64,000 nt of DNA from AC-32 sp963813435 (GTDB lineage Bacteria > Actinomycetota > Thermoleophilia > Gaiellales > Gaiellaceae). Positions 47,138-55,521 of this stretch are shown piece after piece. Positions within the stretch are counted from its first letter, which is position 1. Each line of letters begins with the position of its first letter. The notes beneath the pieces were generated by a model that saw nothing but the letters and a program-made list of their open reading frames with translations, ran no database searches and had not been told where the DNA came from. The position numbers and the translations under genes were made by a program. The stretch is from assembly GCA_963813435.1 (NCBI GenBank), contig CAWEYY010000003.1, forward strand, positions 744,001 to 808,000. Direction: 5' to 3'.

Positions 47138-48016
47138 TCAGCGGGCGGCGTCGCCGTGCTCCGCGTCTCCGCGATGGCCCCGAAGGCGACGCGCCGCGGT
47201 GAACGTGGCCGCCTTGACCTCGTCGCGCCAATGCGAGACCCCAGGAGGCTTGGGCGCGAAATGCAGCCGGCGCAGGCCCGCGTTGACGTGCTGGATCCGC
47301 TCCGCTTTCAGGCTTTCGGCCGTTCGGAAGGTGATCGAGAGCGAGATCGAGGCCTTGGGACCGTTCTGCACCCAGTGCGGCGCGAAGGGGTAGACATAGA
47401 CGCCGTCATTCGGATCCATGACGAAGCATTTTTCAAGGTCGGCCATGCGATCGAGGTTGCGGTGCCCACCGTCGAAATAGCGATCCAGTTCGGCCTGGTG
47501 GTCGGCTGGGTTGGCGAAGCGGCCGACGTTCATCTCCTTGCGCCCGCGTATCTGGAGCAGCAGATTCTGCTCCGGGTCGAAGTGCACCGGCGTCGTGGCG
47601 TTGGGCGCCGAGATGAAGATGTAGCCGCGGCGGTATTGCATCCCTCCGTAGCGATCGCCGACGAAGGTCTCGACCTCGTCCAGGCAAGCATCGAGCAGCG
47701 CCTTGTACTCCGGGTCCTGCTCGATGTACCAGAGCACCATCCAGGTGTTGCCGCTGTCGATCTCGCGGACACTCTGGGAGGGCGGCCCCTCCAGGTCGGG
47801 CGCTCCGCCTGGGGTCATGAGATCCAGGTCTGCCCGGTGACGCTCGATCGACGCGGGCGGCAGGCGGTCGGCGAGCTCGGCGAGCGCATCGAGCGTCAAC
47901 AGCGGATGGTCGGCGAGAGTGTGACGCAACCCGAGCGGCCGTTTCGAGAAGTTCTCCTCGAAGGCTGCACCGTCGATGTGCAGCAATTCCGTGCGGGCGT
48001 CGGTAGACACGGCCAT
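47138..48016 (-). CDS. JmjC/cupin_8-like Fe(II)/2-oxoglutarate oxygenase
   Basis: The 292-aa protein has the double-stranded beta-helix iron site: His145 and Asp147 in VHFDPEQN, Lys160 as likely 2-oxoglutarate anchor, and His214 in APHWVQNG. Strands such as QYRRGYIFISAPNATTP and LLLQIRGRKEMNVG match cupin-like JmjC hydroxylases. The residues are intact, so it should be active; the substrate is unknown. It sits between two FemAB-like acyltransferase genes in the EPS locus, so a sugar or peptide modification is possible. ATG 48016 has AAGGAGG upstream. Confidence 0.85.
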   Translation of the reverse strand: MAVSTDARTELLHIDGAAFEENFSKRPLGLRHTLADHPLLTLDALAELADRLPPASIERHRADLDLMTPGGAPDLEGPPSQSVREIDSGNTWMVLWYIEQDPEYKALLDACLDEVETFVGDRYGGMQYRRGYIFISAPNATTPVHFDPEQNLLLQIRGRKEMNVGRFANPADHQAELDRYFDGGHRNLDRMADLEKCFVMDPNDGVYVYPFAPHWVQNGPKASISLSITFRTAESLKAERIQHVNAGLRRLHFAPKPPGVSHWRDEVKAATFTAARRLRGHRGDAEHGDAAR

Positions 48017-48053
48017 TGCTGAACCTCCTTGGACTCAAGGAATGCGTTGGCGA

Positions 48054-49160
48054 TCATGTTAGCCGCCCTCCGGCGCGGCCGAGCGTCCGCACGCGATCGA
48101 CGGCGACGAGCAAGCGATCGCGGCCGGGGCGCAGGACGCGGTCGAGGCCGGCGCGCCGCGCGAGCGGCCGTCCGTGCGTCTCGACGGCCCAGCCGAGGCG
48201 GCCACTCAGGCCCGGGGCGAACGCAAAGACGCCGACCCGTTCGTGCATGGTGTGCGTCCAGGCGAGCTTGTAGGGCTCGGCGCCTCCGCCGAGCTCGACT
48301 CGTCGCAGGCCGGCGGAGAAGGCGCTCGCGATCACCTCGCCGAGCACGAGCTGACCGGGTGAAGCCTGCGCGTGAGCCGGATCGAACGCGCCCTTGAGCA
48401 AGTGCAGTACGCCGCCCTCCTCCAGCCCGAGCAACGCGGCAAGCGGCCTCCCGTCAAGCCGAAGAGCGAAGAGGCGTATCGAGCCCCGCGCCTCGGCCCA
48501 AGCGGTGACCTCGGCGTAGAACCGACGGGTGGAGGGCCGCGCCTCGATGGCAGTGCCGCGCGCAGCCTTCCAGCCGGCGGCCTCGAGTGCCAGCAGCTCG
48601 GCGAGAGTCGCGCCATCGGCGTCGAAGGCCACCGCCCCCAGTTCGGAAAGCCGGCGGCGACGGCGGTCAAGATCGCGGGCGAAGCGCCGCCGCGCCTGCA
48701 GGTAGGCCTCGTGGTCGCCTTCGATGTCGAGGTACGGCGCACGCAACATCACTCTTTCGGCAAGGCGGTAGCCCGACGCCGCCGCGGCCTCGCGGGCAAG
48801 AGCGGGCGACGTACCCGCGCGGTCGAGATACGCGAGAGTGACGGTGCGCGGGTGCCCGGCGTAGGCGGCCACGACGAGCCCGCGGGCGACTACGTCGTCC
48901 TCGGCGAGCAAGTCAGCCGAGGGCGTGTGCGCGTTGGCCGCCGAACGCACGCCGGCGGCGCGGCGCACAACGGGGAAAACCCCGGAGAGCCGTCCTTTTC
49001 GACGAGCGGCGATCACGTCTACGCGCCCACCGCCGAACGCCTCGGTCCAGGCGGCGACCCATCCCGGCCGCGAGAAGGGCGGGGCGCCCATGCGATCGGC
49101 GAGCTCGTCCCACTCGGCCTCGAGCGGCCAGACGCCTGCGTGGTGTTCGATGGTGGTCAC
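48054..49160 (-). CDS. FemAB/CelD-like acyltransferase (GNAT fold), second copy
   Basis: The 368-aa protein has the same plan as 45977-47131: FSRPGWVAAWTEAFGGG at the start, QARRRFARDLDRRRRRLSELG between the halves, then FALRLDGRPLAALLGLEEGGVLHLLKGAFDPAHAQASPGQLVLGEVI and RRVELGGGAEPYKLAWTHT. GTG 49160 is within the stop of the flippase gene (GTGA overlap), showing coupled translation, so it probably modifies the lipid-linked unit that the flippase exports. The upstream continuation of the open frame is a shadow of the flippase gene. Confidence 0.82.
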   Translation of the reverse strand: MTTIEHHAGVWPLEAEWDELADRMGAPPFSRPGWVAAWTEAFGGGRVDVIAARRKGRLSGVFPVVRRAAGVRSAANAHTPSADLLAEDDVVARGLVVAAYAGHPRTVTLAYLDRAGTSPALAREAAAASGYRLAERVMLRAPYLDIEGDHEAYLQARRRFARDLDRRRRRLSELGAVAFDADGATLAELLALEAAGWKAARGTAIEARPSTRRFYAEVTAWAEARGSIRLFALRLDGRPLAALLGLEEGGVLHLLKGAFDPAHAQASPGQLVLGEVIASAFSAGLRRVELGGGAEPYKLAWTHTMHERVGVFAFAPGLSGRLGWAVETHGRPLARRAGLDRVLRPGRDRLLVAVDRVRTLGRAGGRLT

Positions 49161-50509
49161 GACGCGGTTGCCGCCCGCCACCGCAGCGCGCGCCGCGCGA
49201 GGAGGCGGAGCGCCCGCACGTCCTGCGCGCGAGGCACGAGCGCCCCCCAAGCAAAGCCCGCCCGGCTGCGATAGGCGGTCGCCGCGGTAGCCCCTCCTGC
49301 CAAGAGCGCGGCGCTGGCGGCCGCAGCCGCGCCCGACGCTCCGTATACAGGAATGAGTACGAGGTCGAGGGCGATACCGGAGATCAGCGAGACCCCGGGG
49401 CCCAACGACGACAGGCCCGGTGCGTTCGAGGCAACCAGCGCGGTCGAGAACGTCACGCTCGCCGCGAACCCGAGTGTGCTGGGGAGCAACCACAGAAACG
49501 GTCCGACGGACTGGCGGTAGGCCTCGCCAAACACGAGCGGGATAAGTACTGGTCCCAGGACCGCGGCAAGCATTGTCGCCACAGCAGTCACGAGCGCGAC
49601 CGCGCGAAAGACACGCAGCGTCCGCTCGGCGGTTTGACCCCCCGCGTCCCGAGCGACGGCCGGAAGCAAGGCAGCGGCAACCGCCGTCGGCAGGTAAAAC
49701 AGCACCTCCGAGGCGTTCACCGCCACCGCGTAGATGCCCAGTGTGGCCTCCGAGGCGATGAGCGCAGTGAGGATCTGGTCGGTACGTGCGTTGAGGAAGT
49801 GCGAAAGCCCGCCGCCCCACGCGCGCATGCCGAAGCCGATCGACTCCCGCAGCAGGGTCAAGTTGGGGGCGCCAAGCCCGATTCCGCGCTCGCAGACGGC
49901 GAGCAGCACGATTGCCGGGATCGCCTGCGAGAGGACCCAAGCAGAGGCCGCGCGCGTAGCCGTCAACCCGGGGCCCACCCAGATCGCCGCGAGCAGCGCC
50001 GCGTACAGCCACGCCCCGGTCGACTGCACCAGGCCGTAGGGGCGAAACCTGCTGCAGCCCTGCAGATACGAGTAACCGGCGGAAACGAGCGCGGTGGCCA
50101 GCGTGGCCAGAAGGAGGACGACGAGCTGCCGCGGGCCGATGCCCGGCGGTCGCAGCCCGGGCAGCGCCGCCAGTGCCCCGCACACGACCAGCGCGCCCCC
50201 CGCGCTCAGGGCCGTCACGGCGAGCACCAGATTGGTGAGCAGGGTGGCGCGCTGGGTCACGCCCTGGGCGGCGAAGACCCGGGTGGCCTCGTTCAGGCCC
50301 AGGTTGGCGCAACGCGCGGTGACCATCGCGGTCACCGTGATGAAGGCGACCTCGCCTCGCCCCGTGGGCTCGAGGGCCCGGGCAAGGAGGAGCACCGCCA
50401 CGAAGTACCCCGTGTTGCCGGCGGCCTGGGAGACGAACAGCAGCAAGGCACTCGACGCCAGTGGGCCGCCCTCCCGGCCAACCGGTCCGTCCGCCCGCAA
50501 CCCGGACAC
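49157..50509 (-). CDS. Polysaccharide flippase (Wzx/MATE-like)
   Basis: The 450-aa protein has 12-14 helices in the order typical of the MOP superfamily (SALLLFVSQAAGNTGYFVAVLLLARAL... at the start, GEVAFITVTAMV in the first loop, LFVSQAAGN and an Asn/Asp-rich cytoplasmic gate). It carries undecaprenyl-linked oligosaccharides across the membrane. GTG 50509 is the start, 8 bp after the beta-helix gene stop, and the stop overlaps the FemAB-like gene, so at least three genes form one unit on this strand. Confidence 0.88.
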   Translation of the reverse strand: MSGLRADGPVGREGGPLASSALLLFVSQAAGNTGYFVAVLLLARALEPTGRGEVAFITVTAMVTARCANLGLNEATRVFAAQGVTQRATLLTNLVLAVTALSAGGALVVCGALAALPGLRPPGIGPRQLVVLLLATLATALVSAGYSYLQGCSRFRPYGLVQSTGAWLYAALLAAIWVGPGLTATRAASAWVLSQAIPAIVLLAVCERGIGLGAPNLTLLRESIGFGMRAWGGGLSHFLNARTDQILTALIASEATLGIYAVAVNASEVLFYLPTAVAAALLPAVARDAGGQTAERTLRVFRAVALVTAVATMLAAVLGPVLIPLVFGEAYRQSVGPFLWLLPSTLGFAASVTFSTALVASNAPGLSSLGPGVSLISGIALDLVLIPVYGASGAAAAASAALLAGGATAATAYRSRAGFAWGALVPRAQDVRALRLLARRALRWRAATAS

Positions 50510-50517
50510 GAGGCCTC

Positions 50518-52092
50518 TCAGCGCACGCAGAATCCACGCTCGACGTTGCCGACTACGCGATTGCCTCGCGGCTCGGCCAGGGAGCCGTCCTCCCAGCGGC
50601 CGGCTTGCTGCCTGATAAGCCGCCCGCCGACGCCGCAGCCAACGTTGCCGCGCACCAGGTTGGCCGACGCGCCCTGCAGGACGATCGCCGGCCGCGCGCC
50701 CACCACGAAGTGGTTGCCCGCGATGCGGTTTGCCTCACTCCCCACGTCGACGAACAGCCCGGCTCGGGTCGCATGAACGATCGAGTTGCCCGCGAACGTG
50801 TTCGCGCTGGAACCCCCGCCGGCATGGCGCCATTCGACGTTGATGCCGGTGCCTACGTCGCTGATGTCGTTGCGGGCGATGAGCGATGCGTTCGTAGAGT
50901 GCTCGAGGTAGATCCCGACCGGGGTGCGTACAACGTGGTTCGCGATGATCGTCGTGCGCGTCGAGGAGCCGACGGTTTCGATCCCGTCGATGCCCGTGTG
51001 GCTGATGCGGTTGCCGATGATCGCGGCGCCTACGCCGCCGGTCCAGATGCCACCCTCGTCGGTCCCGTCCGCGCGCTCGGGATCGATGATGTCCGAGATG
51101 GAGTTGTCAAGGGCGAGGTTGTGCAGCGCGGCGGTGGGACGCGCGTGGAAGCGCTGTGCGAACAGGACGCCGTAGCCGCGGAAGCCGAAGATGCGGCAGC
51201 GCACGACGCTGACGTCGCCTGAGGCGTCCGAGCCTTTGTCGGCCACACCGGCGTTCGTCGCACCGCGGCCGTCGATGACGCTGTCCTGCACCGAGACGTC
51301 ACGATGGGCGCCCCAGACCTCGACGCCGTTCTCGAGCACACCACTGAGCCACAGGCGCTGCAGGCGCACGTCGACCGAACCAGGCCCGACGGAGATCGCG
51401 CGTCCCAGGCGGCCATCACCGGCGACAGCGAGGTTCTCGATGCGGATGTGACGACCGTTGGCACCGAGTAGGGCCCAAGGCTCGATCCCCGCCCGCGGAA
51501 CGAGGACGGTCTCTCGCCCCGCCCCGATAAGCCGCGTGTTCGTACCGAGGCGCAGGGAATCGATTGCGTAGCGACCAGGGCCCAACCGAACGGTCGCACC
51601 GCCGCGGCGCAGTACGTCGAGGGCGCGTGTGAGTCCGCTATCTGGCGTCGCTCTCACGGCGGACCCGGATTCACCTCGCCGAACCAGCACGCTGCGCGAC
51701 GCGCTGCGACGGCCGAAGCGGTCGACGGCGACGGCGTGCACGGAAGCCGGGCTGGCTGGCAGGTCGGACTGCACGACGTCGAGCCGGTACGGCGCGGTCG
51801 TGTCGGTGCCGAGCGGGCGCGAGCCGCCGAAGAAGGTGACCGCCACGATCCGCGCCCGCGCCCCCCGCACGGCTGCTCTCAGTTCGATCCCGTTACCTGT
51901 CCGGTGCTGCGGGGCGACAACAACGCGAGAGGCCGCAGGCGTCGTGTCGCGCACAGCGGCCGCGGCCGACGGCGCGCCCCCCGTGACCGGCGGCGCCCCA
52001 TACCGATGCTTGCTGGAGCCGGAAGCCAGCAGCACGATCGCGGTGAGAGCCGGGATCAGGACGCCCAAACGCTGAGGTGTGAAGATGCTCAT
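50518..52092 (-). CDS. Secreted right-handed beta-helix protein
   Basis: The 524-aa protein has a signal peptide (LGVLIPALTAIVLLASGSS), a ~100-residue Ig-like domain (RIVAVTFFGGSRPLGTDTTAPYRLDV, VHAVAVDRFGRRSASRSVLV), then about 300 residues of right-handed parallel beta-helix with coils of ~22-25 residues marked by Asn/Asp ladders (NRISHTGIDGIETVGSS, NHVVRTPVGIYLEHSTN, NDISDVGTGINVEW). Such domains bind or cleave polysaccharides (pectate lyase, alginate epimerase relatives). No catalytic residues can be assigned by eye. It lies in the EPS locus, so a processing or epimerase role is inferred. Confidence 0.85.
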   Translation of the reverse strand: MSIFTPQRLGVLIPALTAIVLLASGSSKHRYGAPPVTGGAPSAAAAVRDTTPAASRVVVAPQHRTGNGIELRAAVRGARARIVAVTFFGGSRPLGTDTTAPYRLDVVQSDLPASPASVHAVAVDRFGRRSASRSVLVRRGESGSAVRATPDSGLTRALDVLRRGGATVRLGPGRYAIDSLRLGTNTRLIGAGRETVLVPRAGIEPWALLGANGRHIRIENLAVAGDGRLGRAISVGPGSVDVRLQRLWLSGVLENGVEVWGAHRDVSVQDSVIDGRGATNAGVADKGSDASGDVSVVRCRIFGFRGYGVLFAQRFHARPTAALHNLALDNSISDIIDPERADGTDEGGIWTGGVGAAIIGNRISHTGIDGIETVGSSTRTTIIANHVVRTPVGIYLEHSTNASLIARNDISDVGTGINVEWRHAGGGSSANTFAGNSIVHATRAGLFVDVGSEANRIAGNHFVVGARPAIVLQGASANLVRGNVGCGVGGRLIRQQAGRWEDGSLAEPRGNRVVGNVERGFCVR

Positions 52093-52187
52093 CGCCGTTC
52101 GCGCGCGCCAGCGGGCGCACGGGATTTCCAGACCATGCTACTCCGGGGAGGACACCGCGCCCAGACCCGCGTTTGCAGGCGCGATGC

Positions 52188-52193
52188 GATACT
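52188..52193 (+). promoter_or_regulatory. -10 hexamer of the GT4 gene (leaderless)
   Basis: GATACT lies 7 nt before the GTG at 52201, the same hexamer as at the RidA gene. Confidence 0.4.
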
Positions 52194-52200
52194 CGGAGAC

Positions 52201-53460
52201 GTGTCTCGTGCCTGCGGAGGCACCGATCTGCGCGGGGTGCTGATGATCGCTGCACCCTATTCGGCCCCGGACCGGTCCGCCGTCGCTGCAGGGATCCGTG
52301 CCCGGGCGCTCGCCCAAGGGCTGCGGCAGAGTGGGCATCGGGTCATCGTTGTCTGCGCCGGTCGAGCGCGTGAGCGCTCCTGGGAGGACAGCGGCGTCCA
52401 AGTTGTCCCGGCCCGCTATGTCGATGTGGAGGCGTTGGCCCGTCGGATCGGCGTCGAGTTGCGCGAGCTGCGCACCGGCGGCCGCGAAGGGGAGCCCGGC
52501 CGCACCGGGATGGCGCGCGAGGTCGCCGTCCGCCTCGCTGTCCCCGATCGTTACCTGACCTGGGTGCCTGCGGCAATCGCCGCAGCCCGTCGCGTCGGAG
52601 CGAACTGTGGGCTCGTCGTCAGCACCGGGCCGGTCTCCGCGCACCTCGTCGCGCGGGCGGTCGTCAGAGGCCGGCCCTGGCTCGCGGACTGCAACGACCT
52701 CTGGTCGCGCAACCCGGATCGCACGAACGGCCCCCTGCGCGACGCCGTGGACACCGCCATGGAGCACCGCGTGCTGCGGCGAGCAACCCGGCTGACCACG
52801 GTGAGCGAGCCGATGCGCGAGGAGCTCGAGCACCGCCACGGCAAGCCGGTCACCGTTCTCTACAGCGGCTTCGAGGCCGCGGAGTTCCCGCCGCCAGGCC
52901 CGCGAGCGGCAGGCGACCCGCGTCGGCTGCTCTTCGCCGGGACGCTCTATGGGAAGCAGGACCTCACGCCGCTGCTGCGCACGCTCGCCAAGGGGCGGCG
53001 CGAGGGCTGGCTGAGCCCCGACCGGCTGGAGGTCAGCTTCATTGGGCGCCTGAGCGACCGGGCGGCGCTGGAGGCCGACCGCTTCGGGGTGGCCGACTTC
53101 GTCAGCACGAGCGAGCCGATCCCGCGCGATCAGCTGCTTCGCCTCATGGTGGATGCCGACGCCCTCCTGCTCCCGTCGCTCCACGACACCGACCGCAATG
53201 CCCTTCCGATGAAGCTGTTCGAGTACATCGGCACCCGGCGCCCGATCATCGTCTTCGGGCCCGGCGAGCATCTCGCTGCAAGCCTGGTGGCCGAGCACGG
53301 ATTCGGCCTCGTCCTGCCCGACGAGGTGGGGCTCCAACGCTGTTTGCGCGACCTCGTCAGTGGTGAGGACGTACTGGTCGCAGGCAGCGAGCAGGAGCGG
53401 GCGCAGTTCAGCCGCAACACGACCCTCGCCACACTCGGGAGGGTCGTGAATGAGCTCTGA
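52201..53460 (+). CDS. GT4-type glycosyltransferase
   Basis: The 419-aa protein is a GT-B-fold glycosyltransferase: an N-terminal Rossmann domain beginning VLMIAAPYSAPDRSAVAAGIRARALAQGL and a C-terminal nucleotide-sugar domain with LLFAGTLYGKQDLTPLL, VSFIGRLSDRAAL, MVDADALLLPS and GTRRPIIVFGPGEHLA. GTG 52201 is preferred because a -10 hexamer lies 7 nt upstream; GTG 52237 is an alternative. It runs alone on the plus strand, divergent from the beta-helix gene and convergent to the deacetylase. Donor and acceptor are unknown. Confidence 0.85.
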   Translation: MSRACGGTDLRGVLMIAAPYSAPDRSAVAAGIRARALAQGLRQSGHRVIVVCAGRARERSWEDSGVQVVPARYVDVEALARRIGVELRELRTGGREGEPGRTGMAREVAVRLAVPDRYLTWVPAAIAAARRVGANCGLVVSTGPVSAHLVARAVVRGRPWLADCNDLWSRNPDRTNGPLRDAVDTAMEHRVLRRATRLTTVSEPMREELEHRHGKPVTVLYSGFEAAEFPPPGPRAAGDPRRLLFAGTLYGKQDLTPLLRTLAKGRREGWLSPDRLEVSFIGRLSDRAALEADRFGVADFVSTSEPIPRDQLLRLMVDADALLLPSLHDTDRNALPMKLFEYIGTRRPIIVFGPGEHLAASLVAEHGFGLVLPDEVGLQRCLRDLVSGEDVLVAGSEQERAQFSRNTTLATLGRVVNEL

Positions 53461-53481
53461 GCACCGGTCCTCGCGCGCGGT

Positions 53482-54342
53482 CTAGGAGCTGGCACCGGTC
53501 GATGCCCCGAAGCGCCAGTGACGGTAGGCCGCGCGCAGGAGCCCCGGGGTGTCGTGGCCACCCGCGACCTTCGCGCGGAAGTCGAGCACACCGTCGCGCC
53601 GCCCGACCTGGAGCCGCCGCAACGCCAGCGGATCGGTTTCGGGCGTGTTTACGCCGGGCTCGCAGGAGGTCGCCAGGCTGAACCCGGCCTCCTCGACGAG
53701 GCAGCGCTCGCGGGCGCCGAAGAGTCCCGCCGGATAGCAGAACGTCGCCACCGGATGGCCGACACGAGCTTCCAGCGCGGCCTTCGACCCGCTGATTTCC
53801 CGCCGAGCCGCGTCATCGTCAATCGCCGTCAGGTTGGGATGGGTGACGGTATGCGCCCCGAACCGCAGCGTGCCCGCCCGGTCGAAGGTGCGCACCTGCT
53901 CCCAGCTGAGCATCGGCAAAGGATGGTCGTACCAGCTGAGCGCGGCCGTCCCGTCGATGATGCCTGTGGGCAGGAAGACGGTTGCAGAGAAGCCGTGGCG
54001 CTGGAGCACGGGGAGCGCGTGGTCGGCCACATCGGCGTAGCCGTCGTCGAAGCACAGCCCGATGACTCCCGCGCCGTGCCCCTCGGCATGCCGTGCCACC
54101 GCTTCCTCGACGTCGAGGGCGACCAGGCCGTCGTCCGCCAGACGGTTCATGTGGGCGGCAAAGCGCCGAGGCGACACTGCCAGCTCATCTGGCTCCTCGG
54201 CCACCCGGTGATAGAAGATGATGCGCAGCCCTGGTTCGGCTTGCCCCGGCCAAAGCCGCCAGCGGAGGGAGCGCGCGCGTGTGAGGGCCTCCTTCGCGCG
54301 AAGCACCGGAGCGGAGCTGAGTGCGAGATCACCGTGAGACAT
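53482..54342 (-). CDS. Polysaccharide deacetylase (NodB homology domain)
   Basis: The 286-aa protein contains the CE4 fold: CFDDGYAD with metal-site Asp99/Asp100, HTVTHPNL with His164 and His168 (HxxxH zinc site), and PVATFCYPAGLFG near the end. It removes N-acetyl groups from polysaccharides. A distinct N-terminal ~40 residues precede the domain; there is no signal peptide, so it may act on cytosolic precursors. ATG 54342 overlaps the stop of the upstream GT4 gene by 14 bp. The stretch ahead of this ATG in the same frame is a shadow of that gene. Confidence 0.88.
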   Translation of the reverse strand: MSHGDLALSSAPVLRAKEALTRARSLRWRLWPGQAEPGLRIIFYHRVAEEPDELAVSPRRFAAHMNRLADDGLVALDVEEAVARHAEGHGAGVIGLCFDDGYADVADHALPVLQRHGFSATVFLPTGIIDGTAALSWYDHPLPMLSWEQVRTFDRAGTLRFGAHTVTHPNLTAIDDDAARREISGSKAALEARVGHPVATFCYPAGLFGARERCLVEEAGFSLATSCEPGVNTPETDPLALRRLQVGRRDGVLDFRAKVAGGHDTPGLLRAAYRHWRFGASTGASS

Positions 54343-55507
54343 CGGACCGAGAGGCGCGGCGCGCCGCGACCAGCTCGTGGTAGATGGCGTCCCAGCGCGC
54401 TGCAACGGCTTCCTGGCCGTACCGCTCGCGAGCCCGCGTCGCGATCTTCGATCGGTCGTAGTGGCCTGGCGCCGCCAGGACGGCCTTGATGGCGCCCGCC
54501 AATGCGTCCACGTCACCCGACGGCACGAGCCTGCCGGCGAAGGCGTCGACGACCTCGCGCACGCCGCCCACGTCGCTCGCGACCACCGGCAGGCCGCTGG
54601 CCTGCGCCTCGAGCAAGACCACGGGCTGGTTCTCTGCGAGGCTGGGAACAACGAGCAGGTCGGCGCGGCGCATGAGGGCCGCCACGCCGGTGCGGTCCTG
54701 GATGCCCAGAAACTCGACCTCGGTGCCGATCCCGAGCCGGTCGGCGAGTGTCTCGAGATCCGTGCGCGCGGGGCCATCGCCGGCGACCTCCAGGACCGCG
54801 GGCGTCTCTTCGCGCACACGGACCAGCGCGCGCAGCAGATGATCCACGCCCTTTCGCGGATGAAGGCCGGCGACAACGGCCAACCGCGCCGGCCCCCCGT
54901 GGCGCGCGGCCGCCGGATGGAACAGATCAGTGTCCACAACGTTGCTCACGACCTGCAGCCTCGCGCGCGGCGCGAGAGCGGCTAACCGGCCCGCGAGATC
55001 GTCGCTCACCGGACAGACGAGGTCGGCGCGCTCGAAGACTTGCCGGGCCAGGGCCCGCTGGGGGCGACCGAGCGATCCGTCGACGAAGGAGCTCAGGTGC
55101 TCGGAGACGACGACCGGGACACGGAGGCGTCGGCGGAGCAGCAAGGCGCCGGAGCCTCCGAGATACACGTGGGCGTGCAGCACGTCTGGCCGAAAGCCCG
55201 TATCGAGCAGGCGTTCGAGCCCAATGCGCAGTGCGAGCAGGCGGAAGAGCAGCGACGTGCGTGCGGTCGGCAGCGGCCGAAAGGAGATGCGGACGGTGCG
55301 CAAGCCGTTCTCGATCCGGTCCGAGCGCGTGAGCGGCGTCCCCTGCGGGGCAGGTTCAGCGAAGAGCACGGCCACCTCATGGCGATCCGCGATCGCCCGC
55401 GCTACATCGCGGACGAAGATCCCGTCCACCGGCCGGCTCACCGACGGATACCACGGTGTCACGACCAGGGAGCACAGGCGGTCGCGGTCGCAGCGGCCGC
55501 ACGTCAT
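54329..55507 (-). CDS. GT4 glycosyltransferase
   Basis: The ~392-aa protein has the GT4 GT-B fold: LVVTPWYPSVSRPVDGIFVRDVARAIADRHEV, HAHVYLGGSGALLLRR, VVSEHLSSFVDG, VAGLHPRKGVDHLLRALV (the KG donor motif) and the ExFG-like block VVPSLAENQPVVLLEAQASGLPVVASDVGG. ATG 55507 is used; TTG 55519 is possible. The divergent polymerase gene starts only 14 bp away at 55522, so both promoters lie in opposite coding regions. It is co-transcribed with the deacetylase. Confidence 0.88.
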   Translation of the reverse strand: MTCGRCDRDRLCSLVVTPWYPSVSRPVDGIFVRDVARAIADRHEVAVLFAEPAPQGTPLTRSDRIENGLRTVRISFRPLPTARTSLLFRLLALRIGLERLLDTGFRPDVLHAHVYLGGSGALLLRRRLRVPVVVSEHLSSFVDGSLGRPQRALARQVFERADLVCPVSDDLAGRLAALAPRARLQVVSNVVDTDLFHPAAARHGGPARLAVVAGLHPRKGVDHLLRALVRVREETPAVLEVAGDGPARTDLETLADRLGIGTEVEFLGIQDRTGVAALMRRADLLVVPSLAENQPVVLLEAQASGLPVVASDVGGVREVVDAFAGRLVPSGDVDALAGAIKAVLAAPGHYDRSKIATRARERYGQEAVAARWDAIYHELVAARRASRSDVSR

Positions 55508-55521
55508 GCTTTGTCCCAACG

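Noticed and set aside
53461..53500. Repeated GCACCGGTC near the convergent GT4/deacetylase ends
   Set aside because: The two 9-10 bp matches share only the ACCGGT palindrome with the two-hairpin repeat family; no hairpins or CTTG loop are present.
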